Shown here one piece after another: positions 1-9,652 of a stretch of DNA of 64,000 nt. Within the stretch, counting starts at the first letter, position 1. Every line of letters begins with the position of its first letter. Both the position numbers and the translations under genes were made by a program. Source of the DNA: Desulfosudis oleivorans (GTDB taxonomy: Bacteria; Desulfobacterota; Desulfobacteria; Desulfobacterales; SURF-7); assembly GCA_020723305.1 (NCBI GenBank), contig DYJC01000013.1, positions 1-64,000 of the forward strand. Direction: 5' to 3'. The notes under the pieces were generated by a model. It was not told the DNA's origin. It saw nothing but the letters and a program-made list of their open reading frames with translations, and ran no database searches.

Positions 1-1
1 A

Positions 2-590
2 GGATCATGCCATGATTTTATCGGATTGAGAAGATGGGGTTTGTTGAGCGGTTACGAAATAAAGATGAAGCCATTTCATGTTACAGATGTTTTTGTTCTC
101 CAAAAAAATTTGTGTTTTCCTAACGATGTAAGTAGTGGTATTTCGAGATCGGCTGCGTTGTTGCTTCTCAAAAAAAAACCATCCATTATTAAGAAAACGT
201 TGGCCATTATACAGCACCGTATCTACAATATGGGTAAGTCGAAATTGGACGGCTAAACAGACAATAAATTTCATTTTTGATAATGGTTATTGGGGGCACG
301 GTTTAAATGGTATTGACAACGCATCCAATAAATACTTTGGGAAAACACCTGAACAACTAGATATGGAGGAAATTGCTATACTATTAGCTACTGTTTTTGA
401 TCCTAATAAATATGATCCATGGTGTTCTCCTGAAAACACATTGAAGAGAGCAAATATAATTTTAAAAAAATATTCTGCTAAATTGCTATATAAACTACCA
501 CCAACACTGACCTTACCCCCTGAAGGAATAAACCACAATAATAATCAAGCGATAGAAAAATCAGTTACATTAGAAAATAAAGGTTCGTAG
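2..590 (+). pseudogene. Frameshifted GT51 peptidoglycan transglycosylase fragment
   Basis: Two plus-strand frames carry successive pieces of a family 51 glycosyltransferase (the lipid II polymerase domain of class A penicillin-binding proteins). The first frame is open from the window edge to a stop at 254-256 and has an Ala/Leu/Lys-rich stretch ending near NMGKSKLDG. The second frame takes over near 240 and continues with NGYWGHGLNGIDNASNKYFG, then LDMEEIAILLATVFDP and the ENTLKRANIIL segment before the stop at 588-590. These match the family's usual order of YLN-x-x-x-FG, the second helix pair and the P-x-x-a-x-x-R-x-n-x-v-L tail. One frameshift at about 240-250 explains the split. The true 5' end lies outside the window, so an upstream lesion cannot be excluded. 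The family call is fairly sure; the pseudogene call rests on the frame change. Confidence 0.6.
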
Positions 591-688
591 AAAAGGGGGG
601 GCGTCTTACTGGTGAGAGCTTTGGAATTCCGGGGACATGATATGCAATTAAGAAGAATCAATGTGATTGCGAATATGTATCAATCAAT

Positions 689-823
689 AGTTTGTGGTAT
701 GTTGCAGATTTTTTGAACCATCGTATCCGAAAAATCACCCTTGCCGCTTCCTATTCTGATATCCGTAAATCCGATCATATTGTTTTTACCGAACCGAATG
801 GAGTGAGTCATTATTTTACCCAT
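689..823 (+). pseudogene. NHL-repeat-like coding scrap
   Basis: Read from 689, the plus strand gives SLWYVADFLNHRIRKIT. This closely matches the NHL beta-propeller repeat core (Y-V-A-D-x-x-N-H-x-I-R-K-I). It runs on through EPNGVSHYF, similar to the P-x-G-I-x opening of the next blade. There is no plausible start codon or complete repeat array, and the frame is lost near 823. I read it as a fragment of an NHL-repeat protein left beside the transposase remnant that follows. It could instead be part of one chimeric decayed gene. Confidence 0.35.
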
Positions 824-825
824 TT

Positions 826-966
826 AATCCAGTGAAACACGGATTGGGTGACGAAGTAAGAGCATGGCCATATTCAACATTTCACTGTTATGTGAAGATG
901 GGTATTTATCCTGAGGACTGGGGTGGAAGTGTGGAAGCCGGATCAGAAGTTTTTTATGGAGAGTGA
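826..966 (+). pseudogene. C-terminal remnant of a REP-associated tyrosine transposase (RAYT, Y1_Tnp family)
   Basis: The frame from 826 reads [20 protein letters not shown] and then a [13 protein letters not shown] segment before a TGA at 964-966. This is the characteristic tail of the IS200-like REP-associated transposases (NPVKHG-L-V-x-x-x-x-D-W-P-Y-S-S-F-H-R-Y-V). The catalytic HUH and tyrosine regions are absent, so it is inactive. A REP-type hairpin begins 9 bases after the stop, the usual partner of these enzymes. Confidence 0.7.
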
Positions 967-974
967 TCAAGGAA

Positions 975-994
975 GATGCGCTTGAAAGCGCATC
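975..994. repeat. REP-like palindrome beside the transposase remnant
   Basis: Two perfect 8-base arms, GATGCGCT and AGCGCATC, flank a TGAA loop. The flanks (AAGGAA and CTACCTGG) extend the symmetry imperfectly. Its place directly after a RAYT remnant suggests a repetitive extragenic palindrome once mobilised by that enzyme. Only one clear copy was noticed in this window. Confidence 0.6.
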
Positions 995-1057
995 CTACCT
1001 GGCTCATCCACACATAGCAAAAAATGCTATCGAAAAATCTAGTATGCAGCCAAGTAA

Positions 1058-1489
1058 TCACTCCGGTCTGTACTTTCTGATCCGGATAAAAACAAACAGG
1101 AAAAATACCCCAAACAGAAAATCATTGACACCATATACCGAATAGAAAAAACCGGTAAGAAGGTCTCTGGAATAGATGGATGGCAGCGAAGCCAGATTGT
1201 ATTTCATCCAGATAATCCAAACACCGGTATAAAAGAATTTTTCAACAGCAAAGACTGCGGATACATAAGGGGCAAGGTGATAATGGAACCCGAGGGCAAT
1301 GTATGCCAAACCCCAGAGCATGATGATTACAAGGCTCACACTTGAAAATGTGGCCGGATCGATCTCTGACAGATAGGTATTGGTAAAGAATTTGCTGAAA
1401 ATGGGAATACCAATGAAATTAACTCCTCCAGCCAGAAAAAACAGGGATTGAATCCATTTCTCTTTTGGAATATGAAAATGATGATTCAT
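1058..1489 (-). CDS. Hypothetical four-helix integral membrane protein
   Basis: This 143-residue protein begins MNHHFHIPKEKW and shows four hydrophobic stretches, at about residues 14-30, 48-68, 78-98 and 112-136. The C-terminus is short and basic (RIRKYRPE). I recognise no catalytic motif and cannot name a family. Its start faces the AraC-family gene at 1577 across an 87-base divergent gap, so that regulator may control it. Downstream it ends in decayed sequence. Confidence 0.6.
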   Translation of the reverse strand: MNHHFHIPKEKWIQSLFFLAGGVNFIGIPIFSKFFTNTYLSEIDPATFSSVSLVIIMLWGLAYIALGFHYHLAPYVSAVFAVEKFFYTGVWIIWMKYNLASLPSIYSRDLLTGFFYSVYGVNDFLFGVFFLFVFIRIRKYRPE

Positions 1490-1576
1490 GGCAGCGACTC
1501 CTTTTTGTCATGTTTGGCGTTTTTTTAACCGATTCAATCACAGTTTTTCATAACATACAGGTCATTTTCAGCCAAT

Positions 1577-2584
1577 ATGAAAGAACCATCCATAATCGGC
1601 ACATGGATAAATGTTATTACCCAGACCTATGAATCTTATGGTTATGACAAGAATGCGTTGCTTGCGGAAGCAGGTATTGACGTAAGGGATATCCGGTCAC
1701 CGGATGCCCGAATCCCCATCACATCCTATTCACGATTATGGGCGCTTGCTGTTGCCAACACAAAAGATCCATGTATCGGGCTGAACGTGCTTCCATATCT
1801 GAAACCCACCACATTTCATGCCCTGGGAGTAGCACTGATGGCGAGCAGCACCATCAAAGAAGCCATGGACAGGCTTCTCCAGTTTTACCAGATCATTACG
1901 GATGAAGTGGATGTCCGGATCAACGCGGGGGAAAACGTGACGGAACTCTGCTTCAGTCCTTTTCCGGATCGACCTCTGCCGGCTGCCGCTTCCGTTGATG
2001 CCTTCATGGCCGTAACCATAACCTATGCAAGAACGCTCGATGAAGAAAGTCTGAAGCCCAGATCGGTTGAACTGATGCATGACCGGCCGGAAAATACACA
2101 GCGGTTTGATGAATTGTTCAGGGCTCCGATTGTTTTTTCAGCCCCGGACAACCGCATCTCTTTTTATAATTCAGATATCCTAAAACCTTTGCCGGCAGCC
2201 AATTCGGAAATCGCCAGGAAAAACGATCAGATCGCCATCGAATATCTTTCCCGGTTCAGGAAGGACCGGCTGGATTATCAGGTTCATGAGAAACTTATTG
2301 AACTGCTCGCCTTAGGAGAACCATCTCTGGACAAAGTTGCTAGATCCATCGGCATGAGCACCAGAAGTCTGAGCCGATACCTTGGCCGGCGAAATACCAG
2401 TTACCGAGATATCCTGACAGAAACCCGCAAACAACTGGCAGTCCAATATCTTCGTCAGATGCGGTTTTCCATCATCGATGTGGCTTTTCGTCTCGGGTAC
2501 TCCGATTCCAGTAATTTTACGCGGGCTTTCAAACAGTGGTTCGGCCGGTCACCCAGCGATTTCAGGGAGTCGATTGGATTGTAA
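1577..2584 (+). CDS. AraC-family transcriptional regulator with arabinose-binding-like N-terminal domain
   Basis: The product has 335 residues. The first ~190 have the layout of the Arabinose_bd (PF12625-type) domain, including an LPYLKPTTFHALGVALMAS segment as in OruR/ArgR-like regulators. The last ~85 form the double helix-turn-helix: LDKVARSIGMSTRSLSRYL is the first, and SIIDVAFRLGYSDSSNFTRAF then FGRSPSDFR is the diagnostic second. It is expected to bind DNA as an effector-responsive activator. The effector cannot be told from sequence. The divergent membrane protein at 1058-1489 is the obvious candidate target. It converges with the minus-strand receiver protein at 2647. Confidence 0.88.
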   Translation: MKEPSIIGTWINVITQTYESYGYDKNALLAEAGIDVRDIRSPDARIPITSYSRLWALAVANTKDPCIGLNVLPYLKPTTFHALGVALMASSTIKEAMDRLLQFYQIITDEVDVRINAGENVTELCFSPFPDRPLPAAASVDAFMAVTITYARTLDEESLKPRSVELMHDRPENTQRFDELFRAPIVFSAPDNRISFYNSDILKPLPAANSEIARKNDQIAIEYLSRFRKDRLDYQVHEKLIELLALGEPSLDKVARSIGMSTRSLSRYLGRRNTSYRDILTETRKQLAVQYLRQMRFSIIDVAFRLGYSDSSNFTRAFKQWFGRSPSDFRESIGL

Positions 2585-2646
2585 AAAAAACGGCGATGCA
2601 ACCATAATCGTTCTGAAGATATTTTTCAGATCCCCATTGAGAGGCA

Positions 2647-3564
2647 TCAGGATTGCATATTGATGAGGTTCAATTTTTTTAACCGCTGGAATATGGTTTC
2701 CTGATTGAACGGTTTCACGACATATTCATTGCAGCCGGCCTGGAGGCTGGTGAGCACATTTTCTTTGTCTGAATGACCCGTTACCATAATGATTTTGGAA
2801 CAATTCCCGGATGAGATTTTTTCAGCGGATTCAATTTTCCTTATTTGAGACAGTGTTTCCACACCGCTCAATTCCGGCATGGAATAGTCCATTGTAATCA
2901 GATGAAAAAATTTTCCTTGTTTCACAGCCGTTTGAAAAAATGCAATCGCTTCCTGACCGCTCTTTGCCGCTGTACAATCCCCAGTCTCTTCCAGGATGGT
3001 TTCCATCTTCTGTCTGCTGATGTCGTCATCGTCGACGATGAGAATGCGCAAACGCTTACTCTTTACCGGCGGATCATCCATTATCAATGGTGGTTCTTCC
3101 TCTTTTTGGTTTTCCGTGCAATGCTTGGCAACAGATTTGGGAAGGATAAAAGGCTTCCGGCCATCTTTGGTTTCAATCTTCTCCATCTTTTCAATCAGGG
3201 TTGTAATATTGAATGGTTTTACGATAAAACTGTCACACCCGGCCTTCAAGCAGGTGACGAGGCTGTTTTTATCGGATTTTCCTGAAACCATAATGATCCG
3301 GGATCGATTCGATTTTGGAATCTTTTTTTCCTCTTCCATCATTCGGATTTTCTGAAGAACTTTGATTCCATCCAGATCCGGCATATCAATATCCAGTGTA
3401 ACCAGATCAAACGGTTCTGAGTGAGACAAGGCGTCTTCAAAAGTCTTTACAGCATTGGTTCCACTTTCAACCGCTGTACAGGTTCCCATTTCCTCCAGAA
3501 TCGCCGTTATTTTGCTCAGACTTGAGGAATCATCATCCACAATGAGGATTTTCATATTGTTCAT
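2647..3564 (-). CDS. Double-receiver response regulator without output domain
   Basis: The 305-residue product consists of two CheY-like receiver domains. Residues ~4-128 carry the acidic pair in VDDD, the phosphoacceptor in TLDIDMPDLDG and the lysine in IVKPF. Residues ~170-300 repeat this with VDDDD, TMDYSMPELSG and VVKPF. The two domains resemble each other strongly, indicating tandem duplication. No DNA-binding or enzymatic output follows, so it probably acts as a phosphate shuttle or by protein contact. It starts 39 bases after the hybrid kinase at 3604-6645 ends, so the two are likely cotranscribed. MNNMKIL and MKIL are both possible starts. Confidence 0.87.
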   Translation of the reverse strand: MNNMKILIVDDDSSSLSKITAILEEMGTCTAVESGTNAVKTFEDALSHSEPFDLVTLDIDMPDLDGIKVLQKIRMMEEEKKIPKSNRSRIIMVSGKSDKNSLVTCLKAGCDSFIVKPFNITTLIEKMEKIETKDGRKPFILPKSVAKHCTENQKEEEPPLIMDDPPVKSKRLRILIVDDDDISRQKMETILEETGDCTAAKSGQEAIAFFQTAVKQGKFFHLITMDYSMPELSGVETLSQIRKIESAEKISSGNCSKIIMVTGHSDKENVLTSLQAGCNEYVVKPFNQETIFQRLKKLNLINMQS

Positions 3565-3603
3565 CCGGAATTTTTTATGGTAATGGTTTGGCCCCGAATC
3601 TTT

Positions 3604-6600
3604 TTAAACCCATTCTGCCTGTAGGAATATTTCAAGTCGGGAAAACTCATGTTCCATTTTTGACAGAAGTACGGGAGCTTCTTCCAATTGTCCTCTGCTG
3701 CCTGAATTTTCAAGATCAAAGGCGATTGCGGACAGCCTGTCCATGGTTAAATTGGCAGACCCGCCTTTTAGTTTATGCGCTTCCGCCTGAATGACTTTAG
3801 TTTGTTCTTCAGCAATCGCAGTTCGGATGGTTTCCACCTGGGATCTGCCCTGCTTCAGGAACTGGTTGAGGGTTTTGACAAGGATCTCTTTTTTACCCAT
3901 GAATTCCGAAAGAGCTTTTTCAAAATCCAGGGGGGGAATTTCTTCAATCAACATATCACGGCTGGTTTTTCCCGAATCTGATGAACTATCCGGTTTCATT
4001 GTATATGGTGTTGACGGAGGATCGATTTCAGCCCATTCTGAAATCATTGCCATCAGCGTTTTAAAGTTTAACGGTTTGGTAATATAATCATTCATTCCGG
4101 CAGCAAGGCATTTTTCGCGGACACCTTTTAAGGAATGGGCAGTCATTGCAATAACCGGTATCGGTTTTGGTAGATTGTTTTTTTTGTCCGTAACAGTTTC
4201 CTGTTTGTTCTGTTCCAGCTCACGAATTTTTTTGGTGACCTCATAACCATCCATGACAGGCATCTGAATATCCATCAGGATGACGTCATATGGTTTGTTC
4301 ATATATGCCTGTAACGCTTTTTCCCCATCCTCCACATGGTCAACCTGGAAACCGGCTTCCTCCAGATGGAGCAGGGCAATTGTCTGGTTCGCAGGATAAT
4401 CCTCTGCAAGAAGAATCCGGATATTTTTGCGAAAGGTTTCAGCAATGGTATGCCGGGTAACCAGTGTTTGCTTTTTGTCGTAATTTTCCTGCGGAACGTT
4501 ATTGATTACCATCCGGATCATTTTAGAAAACTCATCTGCCTTCAGAGGAGTACTCAGATACCCGTTGATTCCCAGGTCCATACATTTTTTTCCATCTCCT
4601 ATATTCCCAAGATTCGTGATCAGAATGATCGGAATTGATTTCAGATTTTCCATTTTCCGGATTTCCGACGCCAGTGTAAAACCATCGGTATCCTGCTGTT
4701 GATAGTAGATGAGAATCAGATCAAAGGTTTTGCCTGACGGTATAACCATATCAAGATTTGAAATAGTATCCTTCCCGCTGTCCACAATTTCAGGAACACA
4801 TCCTATGCTTTTCAGATGCTCGGCTTGAAGGCAGGGTTCTGAACTGATACCGACTGCAGCCAGGACACGCAGATTGTCAAGAGAATGGAGCGGTTCGTCA
4901 GTTGCCGTGATCGGATGCTCCTGACAGACAAGCTTCAATGTAAACCAGAATGTACTTCCGGAACCCAATATACTTTCCATTCCCATCTCACCCCCCATCA
5001 GTTCCGTAAGATTTTTGGCAATGGTGGTTCCCAGACCGGTTCCCCCGAATTTCCGGGTGGTTGAACCGTCGGCTTGTGTGAAGCTTTCGAAAATATTTTT
5101 CTGCTGTTCCTTTGCAATGCCAATGCCCGTATCCTGAACAGTGAATCTGACTTTGATGTTTTTTTCATGTTTTTCCAGGAGTTCTCCCTGAATACGAATG
5201 CTTCCCTTTGAAGTGAACTTTATCGAATTCCCTGCCAGGTTCATCAATATCTGTCGGATAAGGCCCGGATCTCCGACAATATGTGACGGGATATCCGTGG
5301 AAAGCTGGAAAGAAAAATCAAGTCCTTTCTGCTTTGCATGAAATGAGATACTTTTCATCAGATCATCGACCATCACCCGTAAGTCAAAGGGGATACTTTC
5401 CGGCTCCAGCTTTCCGGCCTCGATTTTTGAAAAATCCAGTATTCTGTTCAGGATCCCCAGAAGGGAACGAGCTTCCCGGTTGATCGTATCTAAAAGCATC
5501 CGCTGACGGTCATCTCTGGCTGTTTTCATGACAACTTCCGCCATTCCAATAACAACATTGAGGGGTGTTCGGATTTCATGACTCATATTGGCGAGGAATT
5601 CGCTTTTGGCTTTGGTTGCCTTTTCCGCGGCAATCTGTAATTGAACTGCTTCCTCTTTTGCTACCTGAAGTTCCTGTGTGCGTTCATCTACAATGGATTC
5701 GATAAGTGAAGTTCTTTTCCGGATATTCATGATATAGGTATTCATGACGATGGCAATGAAAGTTGCGATCAAGGTTATGGTTATTAGAACCGACACCGAG
5801 ACAAACCATGCTGCAGTTTTTCCTTTATTCATAATGGCTCTCGGAACTTCAGCCCGAAGAAGTAGGGCCGGAGAACCTGCCATATCGCGTAATACAGTGT
5901 ATATATGAAGAAGATTATCACTGTGAAGAACGATTTCAAAAGGGGTTTTACTCAGCTTGGCCGCAACATCTTTTTCTTCGGTTGTCAACCCATCATGCTT
6001 GAGGTCTTTCAGGGAAAAATCCACACGGGTTTTTTCGATCAGGCTTTTGATCATTTCCTTTTTTACAAACCTTCCCATGATCAGGACACCCATGGAAGGC
6101 CCTTCGCCGGAGCTTTTTAGAATGGATTGTGATGTGATGAACATCGGCCCTTTATCCGTGATCAGGATTCCGGACCGGGCTTTGTTTTTTTTACCTGGTT
6201 TCAGCAGATGGTGACCTTTTGGAAAAATCGTATCCGGGAATTCCGCCATGCTGATTTTCCCATTCCGGGATGAGTCATAGGCTTCACCCCAGAAAACGTT
6301 TCCATGTAAAGAAACAACGTAGATCAGGTTAATGCTGCTGGCACTTTCAAGTGAATTCCAATGAAAATTGGATTCAATATATTCCGGATTCCGATCCTGC
6401 ACAAAACGATAGGTGTCATCCCATACGGCCCAGTCTCCGGCAATCATTGCCAGGTGATGGATCTCTCCCTGGATGGTATCCACGCAGCGTTCCAGATTTT
6501 TTTTGGCCTCATCATTTTCCAGAGAAGTAAAGCTGGGCAGAATCATAAGATTCTGTAAACCGTAGTTCACGGCAGCATACAGAAGCGCGATGATCGGCAA

Positions 6601-6645
6601 AAGCAAGAGCCATTTGAGTTTTTGTTTGGTTGTCATTTTTTTCAT
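3604..6645 (-). CDS. Hybrid sensor histidine kinase: CHASE4 - HisKA - HATPase - REC(degenerate) - REC - HPt
   Basis: This is a 1,013-residue inner-membrane kinase. A membrane helix (~12-33) and a second one (~278-300) bracket an extracellular domain of CHASE4 type ([14 protein letters not shown] is typical). Then come HisKA with the H-box SHEIRTPLN, and HATPase_c with DTGIGI and FGGTGLG. The first receiver (~595-715) is degenerate: the phosphoacceptor position reads [12 protein letters not shown] and the usual Lys-Pro is Thr-Pro. The second receiver (~745-870) is intact ([17 protein letters not shown]). A C-terminal HPt has its histidine in [13 protein letters not shown] near residue 955. The gene begins immediately after the stop of the kinase at 6646-9543 (TGA directly followed by ATG), so translation may be coupled. 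MKKM or the internal MTTK may be the start. Ligand unknown. Confidence 0.9.
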   Translation of the reverse strand: MKKMTTKQKLKWLLLLPIIALLYAAVNYGLQNLMILPSFTSLENDEAKKNLERCVDTIQGEIHHLAMIAGDWAVWDDTYRFVQDRNPEYIESNFHWNSLESASSINLIYVVSLHGNVFWGEAYDSSRNGKISMAEFPDTIFPKGHHLLKPGKKNKARSGILITDKGPMFITSQSILKSSGEGPSMGVLIMGRFVKKEMIKSLIEKTRVDFSLKDLKHDGLTTEEKDVAAKLSKTPFEIVLHSDNLLHIYTVLRDMAGSPALLLRAEVPRAIMNKGKTAAWFVSVSVLITITLIATFIAIVMNTYIMNIRKRTSLIESIVDERTQELQVAKEEAVQLQIAAEKATKAKSEFLANMSHEIRTPLNVVIGMAEVVMKTARDDRQRMLLDTINREARSLLGILNRILDFSKIEAGKLEPESIPFDLRVMVDDLMKSISFHAKQKGLDFSFQLSTDIPSHIVGDPGLIRQILMNLAGNSIKFTSKGSIRIQGELLEKHEKNIKVRFTVQDTGIGIAKEQQKNIFESFTQADGSTTRKFGGTGLGTTIAKNLTELMGGEMGMESILGSGSTFWFTLKLVCQEHPITATDEPLHSLDNLRVLAAVGISSEPCLQAEHLKSIGCVPEIVDSGKDTISNLDMVIPSGKTFDLILIYYQQQDTDGFTLASEIRKMENLKSIPIILITNLGNIGDGKKCMDLGINGYLSTPLKADEFSKMIRMVINNVPQENYDKKQTLVTRHTIAETFRKNIRILLAEDYPANQTIALLHLEEAGFQVDHVEDGEKALQAYMNKPYDVILMDIQMPVMDGYEVTKKIRELEQNKQETVTDKKNNLPKPIPVIAMTAHSLKGVREKCLAAGMNDYITKPLNFKTLMAMISEWAEIDPPSTPYTMKPDSSSDSGKTSRDMLIEEIPPLDFEKALSEFMGKKEILVKTLNQFLKQGRSQVETIRTAIAEEQTKVIQAEAHKLKGGSANLTMDRLSAIAFDLENSGSRGQLEEAPVLLSKMEHEFSRLEIFLQAEWV

Positions 6646-9543
6646 TCACAATTGTTTTTCGATAACCCATGTACGCAAAAGATCATAGAGTTTTTCCCGT
6701 TTCAATGGTTTCGTGATATGGTCGTTCATGCCTGCAGATAGACAGGCTTCACGGTCTTCTTCTCGTGCGTGAGCAGTCAGGGCGACAATTGGGATTTCCG
6801 TGTAGCCTTTTTCCCGGATGACCTTGGTTGCTGTGATTCCATCCATTTCCGGCATCTGAATATCCATGAGGACGAGATGATATGCAGTTGAATTTTTCAG
6901 TATTTCATCCACCGCTTCTTTACCGTTATTGGCGGTTTCCACATGGTAACCGGCTTTTTGAATCATGAGTTTTGCTATTTTCTGATTCATGGGGTTGTCT
7001 TCCACCAATAGTATATTCAAAGAGTGTTTGATTTCCTCCCGTATGGAATATTGATTGGCAATTTTCAACGGCAAAGAGGGCTCATTTTTTGAAACAATGA
7101 CTTTTTCGAGCATTAATAGCAGCCGATCCCTGCGAATCGGTTTAATCAGAAACCCGTTAAATCCGGCTTCCATACAATCCTTGCTGCGCAGTACAGAAGA
7201 TATTGCAATCAGAGGTAATCTCTGGTTATTGGGGATGATATCCTGTTGTCCAGATGTAATGGATCGGATTTCATTCGCAATTGAAAACAGATCCTTCTCC
7301 TGCTTTTTTATTTTGACGATACATGCATCAATCGGTTGGTTTTCTGCAACAGCCGGGTTTGATTTTGATCGTATTTCTTCCATCTTGGAAATTTTGATTG
7401 TGGTCATTTCAGCAGATGATAACATATGGGTCAGAAATTCCAGGCTGTTCCGGCTATCGTCCATGATCAGTATTTTTTTCCCCTTCAAAGAGGTTGTTTT
7501 AAACCGGGATGCTGATTTGACTGTAGTTTTTCCAAACCAGGCGGAGAAGAAGAATGTGCTGCCTAGATTGAGCTTGCTTTCCACCTGGATGTCGCCCCCC
7601 ATTTTTTTTGCTACCTCTTTGCATATGGAAAGCCCCAGACCCGTGCCGCCGAATTCCCTTGTAAATGATCCGTCTGCCTGAAAAAATGGCTCAAATATCC
7701 GGTTGAGAAATTCAGGATGGATCCCAATTCCAGTATCCTGAATCGTGACAATGATTTTAATTTTATCCGTGGTTTGTTCAGATGCCCTGAGGCTGATATG
7801 GATTTCTCCGGAGCGTGTGAATTTTAAAGCATTTCCTAAAAGTTTATTTATAACCTGACGATATCTATTGGGATCTCCTGTTACAATTACAGGAAGGTCT
7901 TCATCAATATGACAAAACAGTTCGATGGGTTTGCCTTCAATCTTGAGTTGATACAATTCACACACATCATAGGCAAGGAGTTCGGGATCAAAATCAATCT
8001 GTTGAAATTCCAGATCCGGGGAATCCACTTTTGAAAAATCGAGAATATCATTAATTATGGCAAGGAGATCTTCACTGCTTGTTTTTATATGATGAATATA
8101 TTCTTTTTGAGCAGCGTCAACTGAGAAATCCAGTAGCATATCCGTGAATCCGGTTATACCGTTCAGAGGTGTCCTGAGTTCATGGCTGATATTGTTCAAG
8201 AATTGGGTTTTTACCTGGTTTGCAGCTTCTGCTTTTTTAATTGCAGATTGCAGGTTTTTATTGCTCTGCGTCAATTCGGAATGTTGTTTGTCAATAATCT
8301 TATAGGCACTTGAAAACCGTTGAGAAAGCAGGAATGCCTGGGAAAAAATAAAAATAAATAATCCGAATGGTACTATAAGAGGCGTTTTTATCGCGTCATT
8401 ATCCACAAGGATATCATTGAGAATTGTGATGAAAAAAACTAGGAAACCACAGATAAAGACAACCGCACCTTCCTTTTTTCTGCGTATTTCTTGAAAGAGC
8501 GCATACAAGACAATCAATGAAGATAGGATAATGACGATCTGGTAGGGGCGCACCAGATGGGAATAAACAATGCGGGGTGTAAAAACTGCAAAGCCCGTAA
8601 ATATTGTGCCAATGAAAATGACAATCTGTACATATCGTCTGGATATAAAGTCCGGAAAAATAGAATGTACGAATTGTATAAAAACCGGAACCGATAAAAA
8701 TAAGGTGATCCCCAGCACTTTAGTGAGAAGTTCCCAGGAAATAGCCGGAAACAGGTGGAGAATGAAATATTGACCGGTTACCAGGATACGCACGGCAATG
8801 ATCATACAGAAAATGCTGAAATAAAGGGAGGATCGCATATTGTTTAAAAGCAGATAGATCCCCATATAGTAGAGCCCGATCATCAGAATGCTGCCGAAGA
8901 GAAAAAGATCCAATGCAATTCCGGATAAATAAATGTTTCGAATTTGTGATTCCGTTCCGAAAATGATCTTTTGGCGGGGGCCTCCCTTTTGATCGTGAAA
9001 ATTGGAGATATGTAAAATGATGTCCATTTTTTCAGAACCGGGTACGGTAACAACGCAAGGATTATAGTATGGCAGAGATGTTTGTGAAGTGGTTCCGACT
9101 GACCCATTGGAGCTTATTTTTTTACCATTGACAAACATTTCATATGCCGTATTCATCGCTGGTATGTAGAAGGCCATTTCCGAAGGGTATTTTTTCAAAA
9201 AGATGGTTGAACGGAAACTGGCATATCCCGTGGACGGAATTCTGATACCATTGAGAAGATGGCGGTTCCATGCGTTTGGGATATTGAAATAGGTTTTCAC
9301 ATTTGTCGGGTCAACAGAAGGGAGCTGTTTTGTTGATATGAACTGCTGCCAGTAAAACTCCCATTCGCCGGAAAGAGAAATGGAGCCTTGTTCTTGGATA
9401 TCCCAGTTTTTCAGGTCCAGCAACCCCTGAACAATTCTGGGCTTGGGTTGATTCGATGGTTTGTATCCGCACCCGAGAATTCCAGCGATCAGAAGGATAC
9501 AAACAACCGTAAACCGATTATTTCTAAGGAAATAACCATTCAT
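6646..9543 (-). CDS. Hybrid sensor histidine kinase: 7TMR-DISM input - HisKA - HATPase - REC(degenerate) - REC
   Basis: This 965-residue kinase has a signal peptide that may end in a lipobox (AGILGC). A 7TMR-DISM extracellular domain follows, with the recognisable LDLKNWDIQEQGSISLSGEW opening, then about seven membrane helices (~205-415). HisKA carries SHELRTPLNG. HATPase_c carries DTGIGI and FGGTGLGLSI. The first receiver (~690-810) has lost the phosphoacceptor (ACIVKIKKQ) but keeps IKPI. The second (~840-960) is canonical (LMDIQMPEMDG, TKPLK). It lacks an HPt; the next gene product supplies one. Carbohydrate-like ligands are common for this input family, but the ligand here is unknown. It is first of a three-gene signalling run. 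Confidence 0.9.
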   Translation of the reverse strand: MNGYFLRNNRFTVVCILLIAGILGCGYKPSNQPKPRIVQGLLDLKNWDIQEQGSISLSGEWEFYWQQFISTKQLPSVDPTNVKTYFNIPNAWNRHLLNGIRIPSTGYASFRSTIFLKKYPSEMAFYIPAMNTAYEMFVNGKKISSNGSVGTTSQTSLPYYNPCVVTVPGSEKMDIILHISNFHDQKGGPRQKIIFGTESQIRNIYLSGIALDLFLFGSILMIGLYYMGIYLLLNNMRSSLYFSIFCMIIAVRILVTGQYFILHLFPAISWELLTKVLGITLFLSVPVFIQFVHSIFPDFISRRYVQIVIFIGTIFTGFAVFTPRIVYSHLVRPYQIVIILSSLIVLYALFQEIRRKKEGAVVFICGFLVFFITILNDILVDNDAIKTPLIVPFGLFIFIFSQAFLLSQRFSSAYKIIDKQHSELTQSNKNLQSAIKKAEAANQVKTQFLNNISHELRTPLNGITGFTDMLLDFSVDAAQKEYIHHIKTSSEDLLAIINDILDFSKVDSPDLEFQQIDFDPELLAYDVCELYQLKIEGKPIELFCHIDEDLPVIVTGDPNRYRQVINKLLGNALKFTRSGEIHISLRASEQTTDKIKIIVTIQDTGIGIHPEFLNRIFEPFFQADGSFTREFGGTGLGLSICKEVAKKMGGDIQVESKLNLGSTFFFSAWFGKTTVKSASRFKTTSLKGKKILIMDDSRNSLEFLTHMLSSAEMTTIKISKMEEIRSKSNPAVAENQPIDACIVKIKKQEKDLFSIANEIRSITSGQQDIIPNNQRLPLIAISSVLRSKDCMEAGFNGFLIKPIRRDRLLLMLEKVIVSKNEPSLPLKIANQYSIREEIKHSLNILLVEDNPMNQKIAKLMIQKAGYHVETANNGKEAVDEILKNSTAYHLVLMDIQMPEMDGITATKVIREKGYTEIPIVALTAHAREEDREACLSAGMNDHITKPLKREKLYDLLRTWVIEKQL

Positions 9544-9652
9544 GGTATATCATCAGTATAGATTAACAGTAATAAAGTAGAGAAAAGTGGGAAAATAAAG
9601 AAATTTTATGCCGGTAATTTACCATATTTTTCAAACTTTGCATACCTTTAAT

